A stretch of 64,000 nt of DNA from CAIYZT01 sp031385445 (GTDB lineage Bacteria > Pseudomonadota > Alphaproteobacteria > Rhodobacterales > Rhodobacteraceae): assembly GCA_031385445.1 (NCBI GenBank), contig JANNBM010000068.1, positions 57,133 to 121,132 of the forward strand. Direction: 5' to 3'. A program made the position numbers and the translations under genes. Numbering within the stretch: position 1 is the first letter of the stretch; each line of letters starts with the position of its first letter. The notes under the pieces were generated by a model. The model was not told the origin of the DNA and did not search any database. It saw nothing but the letters and a program-made list of their open reading frames with translations. Shown here one piece after another: positions 8,120-16,671 of this stretch.

Positions 8120-8142
8120 GCACCCTTTCGGGGGTGCTTTTT
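8120..8142 (+). terminator. Intrinsic terminator after acpP
   Basis: GCACCC pairs with GGGTGC around TTTCGG, followed by TTTTT. It begins 27 bases after the acpP stop codon. Confidence 0.9.
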
Positions 8143-8241
8143 CATTTCTGGCTCACAGCTTTGAAACAGTCGGAGGTAGGATTTGGTGCTTGCCCCGAAG
8201 GAATTGGTCCTTTGGGAGGCGCGCCGCGGTTCAAACGAAAA

Positions 8242-8282
8242 CCCCCGGAACCCACCATGATATGAGGGTTCCGGGGGCTTTT
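8242..8282. terminator. Bidirectional terminator between acpP and the efflux operon
   Basis: CCCCCGGAACCC (8242-8253) and GGGTTCCGGGGG (8266-8277) form a perfect 12-bp stem. AAAA lies before it and CTTTT after it, so it can end transcripts from both sides. It probably serves mainly as the terminator of the minus-strand RND operon. Confidence 0.85.
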
Positions 8283-8303
8283 CGCCGCCAATGAGGGGGC
8301 CGG

Positions 8304-11300
8304 CTACTCCGCGGCGCGCAGGTTGCCAGACGCCGGGTTCAATGCCGCAAGCTTGTCGCGCAGATAGGCTTGTTCGGCGGACAAAAGCGCAAGACGTTCG
8401 GCAAGAACCTCTGGGGCAGGGGCTTCTGGCTCTGCCTCTTTGGGGCCGATCATGCGCGAGAACAGTTTGCCGAGCCAGTAGCTGACATCGTCCATGATCA
8501 GATAGAACGATGGCACCACGATCAGGGACAGCACCGTGGACACGATGATGCCGCCGATCACAGCGGTGGCCATCGGCGCGCGGAACGAGCCGCCCTCGCC
8601 CACACCAAGCGCCGAGGGCAGCATGCCCGCAGACATCGCGATCGAGGTCATCACGATGGGTTGCGCGCGTTTGTGGCCTGCCTCAACCACCGATTTGATA
8701 CGGTCCATGCCATGGGCCCGCATTTCGATCGCGAAATCGACCAGCAGAATGGCGTTCTTGGTGACGATGCCCATCAGCATCAGGATGCCGATGAGAACCG
8801 GCATGGAAAGCGCCGAATCGGTCAGGATCAGAGCAGCGGCCACACCGCCGATGGCGAGGGGCAGGGACGCGAGGATGGTGAAGGGTTGAATGACCGAGCG
8901 GAACAGCAGCACGAGCACGGTCAGCACCAGCAAGAGGCCAAGCAGCATCGCCTTGCCGAAGGACGCGAACAACTCGCCCTGAACTTCGGCATCGCCGGAT
9001 TCGGCGACGCGGACGCCGACCGGCAACGGAGTGGCATCTATGATTTCCTTGAAGCGGGTTGTCGCGGTGCCGAGGGCAACGCCAACGGGAAGGTTGGCGC
9101 CAATTTCGGCCTGACGTTCGCGGTTCAGGCGTTTCACCGTGGACGGGCCTTCGGCCACCACGATATCTGCCACAGCCGATAGGGGCACGGATGCGCCGGT
9201 GGCGGTATTGATCTTGAGATTGGCGATCCGGTTCAAATCTTCGCGGGTGGCATCGTTCAGCCGCACGCGGACCGGAATTTGCCGCCCATCAAGCGAGATC
9301 TTCGCCAGCGACGAGTCGTAGTCGCCGATGGTTGCCACGCGCAGCACCGCTGCGATGGATTGGGTCGTGATGCCCAGGCGCGCGGCCTCTTCCAGACGGG
9401 GGCGGACCTGAATTTCAGGACGTGGCAGGGCGCCTTCGGCCGCGACATTGGCAAGCAAAGGATCACCGCGCAGCGCTTCTTCGAGGCGGGTAACCGCTTC
9501 GGTCAGGGCGGCATCATCGGGCGCGAGGATGTTATAAGTGATGTCTTTCTGGCCGCGGTCGTTCAGTTTGATCGCGCGGATGTCAGGGACATTTTTGAGC
9601 AGAACGAAGATATCGGCTTCGATCTGGTTCTGCGGCGTCGTGCGGCCTGTGTCTTTGACTTCAGGCAGGAAGGATCCGATCAACGGAGTCCTGCGGGCCA
9701 GTTGGGAGAGTTTCAGTAAAAGGCCATGGTCTAGTTTGTCCAGTAGGACGGTGACCGTGGCGCGGCGCACATCCAGCTCGCCCGTCGGCGAGGAGCCGCC
9801 GAGGATAAAGATCTGATCAACCCATTCCACGTCTTTGATCGTGTCATAAATTTCGGCTGCGACCTTGTCCGTTTGGTCCAACGTCGTGCCAGGGGGCAGT
9901 TCAACCGAGATCGAGATGCGGCCAGAATCCTCTGGTGGGATAAACGAGCCGGGCACTTGCAGCATGAAATACATCGAGATGGCGAAAGCGACAAGTGCGC
10001 CAAGGAGTGTGACATAGTAAGCGCCGAATTTGAATTTCAGGCGCCGGGCGCCGACTTTGATCGAGCCAAGGTTCCAGGTCCGGGTGGTTTCCTTGATCAA
10101 GCGCAAATAGCCGCGCATCATGCGGCCGTCTCGGTGTTGCTCTTCGGTGCCGCCATCTTTGGACGTCATCAGGTAGGCGGCCATCATCGGGGTGATCAGG
10201 CGCGCCACCAGCAAAGAGAAGAACACTGATACGGCCACAGTCAGGCCGAACTGTTCAAAATATTGCCCCGGAATACCGCCCATGAAGGACACAGGCACAA
10301 AAACCGCGATGATGGTGAACGTGGTCGCGATCACGGCAAGGCCGATCTCGTCGGCCGCCTCGATGGCGGCGCGGTAAGGGGATTTTCCCATTCGGATGTG
10401 CCGGGCGATATTCTCGATCTCGACAATCGCGTCGTCGACAAGAATGCCGGTGGCGAGAGTGAGGGCGAGGAAGGACACCAGATTGAGCGAGAAGCCGAGC
10501 GTGTGCATGACCCAGAACGTGGGGATCGCGGACAGGGGCAGGGCGACCGCAGAAATCAGCGTGGCGCGCCAGTTGCGCAGGAATATGAACACCACAATGA
10601 CGGACAAAACGGCGCCATCAATGAGGGTGTCGATCGCGGCGTCGTAATTTCCTTGGGTAAAGTAGACAAGATCGTCGATGGGAAGGATTTGGACGTCAGG
10701 GTAGGCTTTGCGCAAAGCGTCCAGCTGCGCCACAACGGTTTCCTTTACGGCAACCTCTGACGCGCCTTTTGCCCGAAACACCGCAAAGGTGACGACGGGT
10801 TCGCCGTTCAGCCGCGAGAACGAGCGCAGTTCTTCGTAGGTATCGGTGACAGTGCCAAGGTCGGACAGTTGGACAAACCGGCCCGATGGCAACGCGATCG
10901 TGCTGTTGGCAAGGCCGCTGACCGATTGCGCGTCGCCAAGGGTGCGGATGGCTTGCTCGCCCGCGCCGACTTCGGAGCGGCCCGAGCCGAGGTTCGTGTT
11001 GGTGGAGCGCAGCTGTTGGCTGACCGAACCGGCCGTTATGCCAAAGCTGTCCAGCTTGGCGCTGTCCAGTTCCACGCGCACCTCGCGGTCGGCGCCGCCG
11101 TAACGGTCCACCCGGCCCACGCCGGCGCGGCCCTGAAGAGCGCGTTTGACGGTGTCATCGACGAACCACGACAGCTCTTCAAAGGACAAGTTGGGCGCTT
11201 TGAGAGCGAAGGTCATGATCGCCTGACCCTCAACGTCGATCCGGGTGACATTTGGGGCTTCAACCTCGGCGGGCAAGGTGCCCGCGATGCGGTCGATCGC

Positions 11301-11630
11301 ATCTTTGGTGTCTTGCACGGCTTTGTCGGTCGGGATTTCAATGCGAAATTCGATGACAGTCTGCGAGACGCCGTCGTTGACAGACGACACGACATTCTTG
11401 ACCCCGGTGATCCCGGCCACGGCATCTTCGATTTCTTTGGTGACTTGCGCCTCCATCTCAGATGGTGACGCTCCGGGTTGCACAACGGAGACCGCGACGA
11501 GGGGCACGTCAATGTTTGGAAAACGGGTGATGGGCAGCGCGTTGAAGGACTGCCATCCAACGACCAAGAGCAAAACAAACGCCAAAATCGGCGCGATGGG
11601 GTTGCGTATGGACCAAGCGGAGAAGTTCAT
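8304..11630 (-). CDS. RND-family efflux permease (AcrB/HAE1-like), inner-membrane component
   Basis: The 1108-aa protein is a proton-driven exporter of the resistance-nodulation-division family. Its N-terminus, MNFSAWSIRNPIAPILAFVLLLVVGWQSF, is helix 1. The proton-relay aspartates are in GILVDDAIVEIENIARHIRMG (helix 4) and the relay lysine in MGIVTKNAILLVDFAIEMR (helix 10). Two large periplasmic loops are present (about 35-330 and 560-880). The set fits hydrophobic-compound exporters rather than metal (CusA) pumps. It lies 12 bases after the adaptor gene in a tetR-adaptor-permease operon. No outer-membrane channel is encoded here. Confidence 0.93.
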   Translation of the reverse strand: MNFSAWSIRNPIAPILAFVLLLVVGWQSFNALPITRFPNIDVPLVAVSVVQPGASPSEMEAQVTKEIEDAVAGITGVKNVVSSVNDGVSQTVIEFRIEIPTDKAVQDTKDAIDRIAGTLPAEVEAPNVTRIDVEGQAIMTFALKAPNLSFEELSWFVDDTVKRALQGRAGVGRVDRYGGADREVRVELDSAKLDSFGITAGSVSQQLRSTNTNLGSGRSEVGAGEQAIRTLGDAQSVSGLANSTIALPSGRFVQLSDLGTVTDTYEELRSFSRLNGEPVVTFAVFRAKGASEVAVKETVVAQLDALRKAYPDVQILPIDDLVYFTQGNYDAAIDTLIDGAVLSVIVVFIFLRNWRATLISAVALPLSAIPTFWVMHTLGFSLNLVSFLALTLATGILVDDAIVEIENIARHIRMGKSPYRAAIEAADEIGLAVIATTFTIIAVFVPVSFMGGIPGQYFEQFGLTVAVSVFFSLLVARLITPMMAAYLMTSKDGGTEEQHRDGRMMRGYLRLIKETTRTWNLGSIKVGARRLKFKFGAYYVTLLGALVAFAISMYFMLQVPGSFIPPEDSGRISISVELPPGTTLDQTDKVAAEIYDTIKDVEWVDQIFILGGSSPTGELDVRRATVTVLLDKLDHGLLLKLSQLARRTPLIGSFLPEVKDTGRTTPQNQIEADIFVLLKNVPDIRAIKLNDRGQKDITYNILAPDDAALTEAVTRLEEALRGDPLLANVAAEGALPRPEIQVRPRLEEAARLGITTQSIAAVLRVATIGDYDSSLAKISLDGRQIPVRVRLNDATREDLNRIANLKINTATGASVPLSAVADIVVAEGPSTVKRLNRERQAEIGANLPVGVALGTATTRFKEIIDATPLPVGVRVAESGDAEVQGELFASFGKAMLLGLLLVLTVLVLLFRSVIQPFTILASLPLAIGGVAAALILTDSALSMPVLIGILMLMGIVTKNAILLVDFAIEMRAHGMDRIKSVVEAGHKRAQPIVMTSIAMSAGMLPSALGVGEGGSFRAPMATAVIGGIIVSTVLSLIVVPSFYLIMDDVSYWLGKLFSRMIGPKEAEPEAPAPEVLAERLALLSAEQAYLRDKLAALNPASGNLRAAE

Positions 11631-11642
11631 GCGGAGTGCCCC

Positions 11643-12833
11643 TTAATTCGAGTCAGTGGTGGAAACGATTTCTGGAACCGGATTGATCCGGTCCCCGTCG
11701 CGCACGAAAGATCCGGCTTTGGTGACGACGGTTTGCCCGGCGCTGAGACCTTCGATCACTTCGACCCAGCCGCCATCGCGAACGCCGGTCTTGATCAGCT
11801 GGCGTTTCGCGCTGCCGTTTTCGATTACCATCACCGCTGGTTTGCCCTGATAAGAGCCAAGCGCAGTCACGGGGACGGCCACAGATTTGTGTTCCGAAAC
11901 CAGGATCGTCGCCTCGACAAACATGCCCGAGCGGACCTGCGAGCTGTCGGCAAACGCGATCCGCAGGCGGCCAAGACGCGAAGAGCTGTCGATTGTTGGT
12001 TCAACAAGGCGAACAGTGCCGGCAAGCGGAATGTCGGTTGAGGAAAGTTTAAGCGTGGCCGTTTGCCCCGGCACAGCGCGCAAAAGATCGCTTTCGGCAA
12101 TGTCGGCCCGCAATTCGAGGGCGGAATCGCGCATCAGAACGAACATGGGTTGGCCCGAAGCCGAAGCGATGCCGCCCAAAGTTGCGTTGCGCGCGGTGAT
12201 TTCACCGGCGAAGGGGGCTTTCACCTCGGTTCGCGACAATTGCAAGTCGACGTTTTCGATCTGGGCTTCGACCAGCGAAAGATTGGCCTTGGTCGCTTCG
12301 AGGGACTGCGTTGCCACGGCAAGTTGCGCCGTTGCGGAAATGGCGGCGGCGTTTGACTTGTCGGCGGCGGCTTGGGACGCGTTCCCGGCGGCCTTCAGCG
12401 CCACCGTGCGCTCATTGCTGCGCTGCGCTTCGTCGGCGGAGGATTTGGCTTGGGTCATCTGCGCTTCGGCTTGGGCGATGGTCGCGCGGGCCGAGGCGAG
12501 CGAGGCGTTCAGCTGTGATTTTTGCAGATCAAGCGAGGACCGCGACAAGATTGCGATCACCTGACCGGCGGAAACGCTGTCACCGACATCGGCCAGAAGC
12601 TGTTCAATCTGCTGGCCTTCGATCAGTGGCGCGACGTTGACCTGCTCGACCGGGCTGACAAGGCCCGAAGCGATGATTTCGTCGCGAAGAATTTGTTCGG
12701 CAACCACCGAGACAGTGATTGCGGGCAAGACTTCCACCGCAGCTGCGGCCGGTGTGACCTCGCCTTCGGCAAAGGTGGCCGTTGCGAGGGTCGAAGATCC
12801 GAGGAGGACGCAAAGAAGAATGGACGAACGCAT
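11643..12833 (-). CDS. RND efflux periplasmic adaptor (membrane fusion protein)
   Basis: The 396-aa protein starts with a signal peptide (MRSSILLCVLLGSSTLATATFA). The lipoyl-like half VAPLIEGQQIEQLLADVGDSV follows, then a long alpha-helical hairpin rich in Ala/Gln (about 105-185). The second lipoyl half, KAPFAGEITARNATLGGIASASGQPMF, and beta-barrel and membrane-proximal domains complete it. It would bridge the RND permease to an outer-membrane channel encoded elsewhere. It sits between tetR and the permease gene, only 2 bases after the tetR stop. Confidence 0.92.
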   Translation of the reverse strand: MRSSILLCVLLGSSTLATATFAEGEVTPAAAAVEVLPAITVSVVAEQILRDEIIASGLVSPVEQVNVAPLIEGQQIEQLLADVGDSVSAGQVIAILSRSSLDLQKSQLNASLASARATIAQAEAQMTQAKSSADEAQRSNERTVALKAAGNASQAAADKSNAAAISATAQLAVATQSLEATKANLSLVEAQIENVDLQLSRTEVKAPFAGEITARNATLGGIASASGQPMFVLMRDSALELRADIAESDLLRAVPGQTATLKLSSTDIPLAGTVRLVEPTIDSSSRLGRLRIAFADSSQVRSGMFVEATILVSEHKSVAVPVTALGSYQGKPAVMVIENGSAKRQLIKTGVRDGGWVEVIEGLSAGQTVVTKAGSFVRDGDRINPVPEIVSTTDSN

Positions 12834-12835
12834 GG

Positions 12836-13447
12836 TCAGACTTTCTGGGCGAGGCCGGAGATTTGATCCAGCGTCTGTTCTATGAGAGTGATGATTTGAT
12901 CGGTAAGTTGGTCTTTTACGTGGCTGTGCTGCGATCCGATCATCGCGGCGGCACGAAAAAGTGTAATAATCAGCTGGGCCTGCGGGGCAAAGACCGCCAA
13001 AGCGCTGTCTTGCGGTGTTCCGGTGTGAAGCGCAAAGATATGCGACAGGTAAGCCGCGACCTGTTCTTCCATCTTTTGCAGCAACGCGCCGACTTCAGGT
13101 TTGCGCATCGCGACGGCATTGATTTCGGCCCAAAGAATTCCGTCACTGCACCGCTGATGATGACAAATCTTGCCGCGCATTTGCGTGCGCAGGGTCGCCA
13201 TCGGATTTTCCGATTGCAATATGCTTTCGAAATCGCGGCCCATTTCGTGCATGTCAGCGCTGATGAGGGACTGAATGATCGCATTTTTAGATGGAAAGTA
13301 GCGATAGAAATTGCCCGCGCTCATCCCTGCTGCGCGGGCCATGTCCTGCATCGAGGCCCCATCAAAGCCCTTTTCGGCAAAGATCGAGCGCAGGCTGAGA
13401 AGGATCTCGGCTGTTTTCACTTCGGCGGAGTGGAGCGAGACTTGCAT
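12836..13447 (-). CDS. TetR/AcrR-family repressor of the efflux operon
   Basis: The helix-turn-helix domain reads AEILLSLRSIFAEKGFDGASMQDMARAAGMSAGNFYRYFPSKNAII, followed by a C-terminal ligand-binding helical domain. I chose the ATG at 13447 (203 aa). An in-frame ATG at 13483 is possible, but it lies inside a perfect palindrome that is a likely operator. Neither start has a strong ribosome-binding site. It is the first gene of the operon with the adaptor and RND permease, so it probably represses itself and the pump until an inducer binds. Confidence 0.88.
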   Translation of the reverse strand: MQVSLHSAEVKTAEILLSLRSIFAEKGFDGASMQDMARAAGMSAGNFYRYFPSKNAIIQSLISADMHEMGRDFESILQSENPMATLRTQMRGKICHHQRCSDGILWAEINAVAMRKPEVGALLQKMEEQVAAYLSHIFALHTGTPQDSALAVFAPQAQLIITLFRAAAMIGSQHSHVKDQLTDQIITLIEQTLDQISGLAQKV

Positions 13448-13469
13448 CGGTCGAGCTGCGTTTCGGTGG

Positions 13470-13485
13470 GAATGAACGTTCATTC
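13470..13485. promoter_or_regulatory. Perfect 16-bp palindrome, candidate TetR operator
   Basis: GAATGAACGTTCATTC is a perfect inverted repeat located 23 bases upstream of the chosen tetR start. Its size and position fit autoregulation by a TetR-family repressor. Confidence 0.6.
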
Positions 13486-13716
13486 TGGATTATGGGGAGG
13501 ATTGACCAGAAGGTCAAGAGATTTTGGGTTCGAAGCCGGGTAAATTACGCCGAAAGGATGCATTTTCGGCCAAAATTCAATCTTTGGGTGCGGGATTTGG
13601 AGGGCGGTGATGAAAATGCAGGCGGGTTTGCGCGGACCGGCAAATCAGGCGATTGGTTGCGCCATGGATAGGGGGCGTGTATCAGGCTGGTAAAGCCGAG
13701 GGATTGGGAGAGCTTG

Positions 13717-14991
13717 ATGCGCCGAGTAGTTATCACTGGTCTGGGAATGGTGACGCCGCTGGGATGCGGGGTTGAGCAGACTTGGGCAAGGTTGTTGGCA
13801 GGAGAGTCGGGCGCAGGCGCGATTACCAAGTTTGACACGTCCAATGTCGTGACAGGCTATGCCTGCGAAATTCCGCGCGGTGATGGCAGCGATGGTACGT
13901 TTAATCCTGATGAGTGGATGGAGCCCAAAGACCAGCGCAAGGTCGATGATTTCATCTTGTACGGAATGGCGGCAGCGGTTCAGGCGGTGCGCGATTCCGG
14001 CTGGGTGCCAGCGGATGAAGAGCAGCGGTGCCGCACAGGGGTGATGATCGGGTCGGGGATCGGCGGGCTTGCGAGCATTGCCGAGACGGCGGTTTTGATC
14101 AAGGAGCGCGGGCCAAAGCGTGTCTCGCCATTCTTTATCCCCGGATCGCTGATCAATCTTATCTCGGGGCAGGTTTCGATCCGGTTCGGCTTTAAGGGGC
14201 CGAACCATTCGGTGGTGACGGCCTGTTCGACCGGCGCGCATGCCATTGGCGACGCGGCGCGGCTGATCATGTGGGATGATGCGGATATCATGGTGGCGGG
14301 GGGCGCGGAGGCCCCGATCTGCGAGATCGGGATCGCAGGGTTCAACGCTTGCAAAGCGCTGAGCACCAAGCGGGCGGATGATCCGACCAAGGCGAGCCGT
14401 CCTTATGATGCCGACCGGGATGGGTTTGTGATGGGCGAGGGCGCCGGCGTGGTGGTGCTGGAGGAATACGAGCATGCGAAGGCCAGGGGTGCCAAGATTT
14501 ACGCCGAGGTTCTGGGTTATGGTCTGTCGGGCGATGCCTATCACATCACAGCACCCGCCGAAGATGGCGACGGGGGGTTCCGGTCGATGAAAATGGCGCT
14601 GAAGCGGGCTGGATTGCAGCCTGCGGATATCGACTACATCAATGCGCATGGCACCAGCACGATGGCCGACACGATCGAGCTGGCGGCTGTGGAGCGGCTG
14701 ATGGGGCAGGATGCGGGCGGCGCGACGATGAGTTCGACGAAGTCGTCGATCGGGCATCTTCTGGGCGCGGCGGGTGCGGTGGAAGCGATTTTCTGCGTGC
14801 TGGCGCTGCGCGATCAGGTGGCACCGCCGACCATCAATCTGGACAATCCTGCGGTGGCGCCGAAGATCGACCTTGCGCCCAACAAGGCGGTGAAGCGCAA
14901 GATTGACGTGGCATTGTCCAATTCCTTTGGCTTTGGTGGAACCAACGCCAGTCTGGTCCTGGGCCTTGTCAAAGACGGAGTGGCGGGCTGA
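13717..14991 (+). CDS. fabF: 3-oxoacyl-ACP synthase II
   Basis: FabF condenses malonyl-ACP with acyl-ACP. The 424-aa protein has the active-site Cys170 in VTACSTGAHAIGD and the two catalytic His residues in INAHGTSTMADTIE and KSSIGHLLGAAGA. It ends with NSFGFGGTNASLVL. The ATG at 13717 is preferred over the TTG one codon upstream. It overlaps mltG by one base (TGATG). In related genomes it normally follows acpP directly; here a 5-kb efflux module lies between. Confidence 0.96.
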   Translation: MRRVVITGLGMVTPLGCGVEQTWARLLAGESGAGAITKFDTSNVVTGYACEIPRGDGSDGTFNPDEWMEPKDQRKVDDFILYGMAAAVQAVRDSGWVPADEEQRCRTGVMIGSGIGGLASIAETAVLIKERGPKRVSPFFIPGSLINLISGQVSIRFGFKGPNHSVVTACSTGAHAIGDAARLIMWDDADIMVAGGAEAPICEIGIAGFNACKALSTKRADDPTKASRPYDADRDGFVMGEGAGVVVLEEYEHAKARGAKIYAEVLGYGLSGDAYHITAPAEDGDGGFRSMKMALKRAGLQPADIDYINAHGTSTMADTIELAAVERLMGQDAGGATMSSTKSSIGHLLGAAGAVEAIFCVLALRDQVAPPTINLDNPAVAPKIDLAPNKAVKRKIDVALSNSFGFGGTNASLVLGLVKDGVAG

Positions 14992-16169
14992 TGTGGCGGT
15001 CCATCGCCTCGAATGCGCTGACGCTGTTTGTCTTGGTTTTGGTTGTTGCGGCGGGGCTTTTGGCGTGGGGGCGGCAAAGCTATGTGGCGCCCGGACCGCT
15101 TGCTCAGGCCATTTGTTTTGAGGTCGAAAAAGGCGCATCGCTGAGCACGGTCAGTCAGGCGCTGGTCGAGCAAGGGGCGGTTACGGACGCGCGGGTTTTT
15201 CGCATCGGGGCAGAATATTCGGGCAAGGCCAAGGGGTTGAAGTTTGGATCCTATCTGATTGAACCCAGATCGACCATGGAGCAGGTTCTGAGCGAGCTGA
15301 CTGCAGCGGGGCAATCAACCTGCGGGCGCGAGGTGAATTTTCGCATCGGCGTGACGGGGATGGATCTGGTTCTGCGCGAGCTGGATCCGGCAACCAACCG
15401 CTATGTCGAAGTGGTGAAGTTTGATCCGTCGACCGAGGCGGCGCCTGCGGAATATCTGGATGCCAAAGACGCGCCGGATCTGCGCTGGCGCGTGACGCTG
15501 GCGGAGGGGGTGACAAGTTGGACGGTGGTTGACGCGTTGAAACGGGCAGACTTCCTGGACGGAACGGTCGAAGCTGTGCCGCCTGAGGGATCGCTTTCGC
15601 CCGACAGTTACGAGGTCGAGCCGGGATTTATGCGGGCCGACCTGTTGGCCGAGATGACCAAACGCCAGACGGCAAATCTGGCGGAGCTGTGGGCGGTGCG
15701 GGCCGAAGGGCTGCCCTATGCCTCGCCCGAAGAAGCGCTGATCATGGCCTCGATCGTGGAAAAGGAAACCGGAGTGCCCGAAGAGCGCAGGCGGGTTGCA
15801 AGTGTTTTTCTGAACCGGATTGCGCAGGGGATGAAGTTGCAGACCGATCCGGCGGTGATTTACGGGATTACCAAGGGCGAAGGGGCGCTGGGGCGCGGGC
15901 TTCGTCAAAGCGAGTTGCGCCGCGAGACGCCCTATAACACCTATGTCATCGACGGGCTGCCGCCAACGCCGATTGCCAATCCGGGACGGCTGAGCATCGA
16001 GGCGGCGCTGAACCCCGAAACCACGGAGTTCATTTTCTTTGTGGCAGACGGCACGGGCGGTCATGCCTTTGCGGTGACGTTGGAAGAGCATAATGCCAAT
16101 GTCGCCAAATGGCGGGCGATCGAGGCCGAGCAGGGACAATCGGGGGCGGAAACGGGCAGCGGGGGTTAA
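14991..16169 (+). CDS. mltG: Endolytic murein transglycosylase
   Basis: MltG cleaves nascent glycan strands at the inner membrane and is thought to end their growth. The 392-aa protein has one N-terminal membrane helix (about 5-27). The YceG-domain catalytic motif is IMASIVEKETGVPEERRRVASVFLNR, with Glu257 as the likely catalytic acid. The conserved TPYNTYVIDGLPPTPIANPG is also present. It overlaps fabF and is the last gene before the GTA operon, a conserved neighbourhood in Rhodobacterales. Confidence 0.93.
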   Translation: MWRSIASNALTLFVLVLVVAAGLLAWGRQSYVAPGPLAQAICFEVEKGASLSTVSQALVEQGAVTDARVFRIGAEYSGKAKGLKFGSYLIEPRSTMEQVLSELTAAGQSTCGREVNFRIGVTGMDLVLRELDPATNRYVEVVKFDPSTEAAPAEYLDAKDAPDLRWRVTLAEGVTSWTVVDALKRADFLDGTVEAVPPEGSLSPDSYEVEPGFMRADLLAEMTKRQTANLAELWAVRAEGLPYASPEEALIMASIVEKETGVPEERRRVASVFLNRIAQGMKLQTDPAVIYGITKGEGALGRGLRQSELRRETPYNTYVIDGLPPTPIANPGRLSIEAALNPETTEFIFFVADGTGGHAFAVTLEEHNANVAKWRAIEAEQGQSGAETGSGG

Positions 16170-16219
16170 TGAAACCTTATCGGTGCGCGCGCTAAGCATC
16201 TGAACTTAATCAGTTTAAC

Positions 16220-16248
16220 TTGACTCTGCGCCCGCTGCGATCTATATC
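16220..16248 (+). promoter_or_regulatory. Candidate promoter of the GTA operon
   Basis: TTGACT (16220-16225) and TATATC (16243-16248) are separated by exactly 17 bases, one of the best consensus matches in the window. TTAA half-sites lie just upstream at 16206 and 16215, spaced 5 bases apart; the CtrA consensus spacing is 7, so CtrA binding is uncertain. The expected start of transcription is about 16255, at or next to an ATGATG at 16256. GTA g1 begins 100 bases downstream. Confidence 0.55.
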
Positions 16249-16276
16249 TTTGGCCATGATGAACGAATTGTCTGAC

Positions 16277-16313
16277 ACGGCTCCGGGAGTGATCCCTGGG
16301 GCCGTTTCTTTTT
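16277..16313 (+). terminator. Terminator-like hairpin in the GTA leader
   Basis: ACGGCTCCGGGA (16277-16288) pairs imperfectly with TCCCTGGGGCCGT (16293-16305) around GTGA and is followed by TTTCTTTTT. It can end read-through from fabF-mltG. It also lies downstream of the candidate GTA promoter, so it could act as an attenuator of the GTA operon. Confidence 0.65.
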
Positions 16314-16347
16314 GGGGTACGCATCGAAGGGAGCATGTCGAAGGGGA

Positions 16348-16671
16348 ATGTCATTCTTTTTTCCCGACGGGGATCACGCGCCGGTCGATCTGACGGCGGC
16401 AACAGAAGAGCTTTATCAGGAAACAGCGCAAGAGCTTATCCGGGCCATAAAGGCGATCCGGGACGGCGAGGTTGATCAGATTCCAAACGCCAAAGCGGCG
16501 GTCAAGGATTTGAGAGCTGTGTTCCAAACAGTCATGGAAGAAAGGACGCGAGTTGAGAAACTCCGCAAGCAAGTTGTCGGGGATGTCGGAGCCGGAACGC
16601 TCGATCTTTCAGCCGCAAGGGATGAAATCGGGCGCCGCCTGGCTTTGCTCCGCAACGCCGCAGGACATTGA
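16348..16671 (+). CDS. GTA g1: small terminase-like packaging protein
   Basis: The 107-aa protein starts MSFFFPDGDHAPVDL at an ATG preceded by AAGGGGA. It is mostly helical and charged (LYQETAQELIRAIKAIRDGEVDQIPNAKAAVKDLRAVFQTVMEERTRVEKLRKQ), as in RcGTA g1, the small terminase homologue that helps the large terminase load DNA without sequence specificity. Its 3' end overlaps g2. It is the first gene of the structural GTA operon. Confidence 0.85.
   Translation: MSFFFPDGDHAPVDLTAATEELYQETAQELIRAIKAIRDGEVDQIPNAKAAVKDLRAVFQTVMEERTRVEKLRKQVVGDVGAGTLDLSAARDEIGRRLALLRNAAGH

Noticed and set aside
8370..9182. Long plus-strand frames opposite the RND permease
   Set aside because: Their content is low-complexity His/Asp/Gly-rich sequence, and the minus-strand RND protein has clear family motifs throughout.
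13645..15138. A 497-codon minus-strand frame opposite fabF
   Set aside because: It has no recognisable domains and a composition typical of antisense frames. fabF is unambiguous.
16206..16218. CtrA binding site upstream of the GTA promoter
   Set aside because: Two TTAA half-sites are present but separated by 5 bases, not the 7 expected for CtrA, so it is not listed as a site.
16256..16393. 45-codon frame before GTA g1 as a regular protein gene
   Set aside because: There is no ribosome-binding site and its 3' half overlaps g1. It is kept only as a possible leader ORF in the findings.
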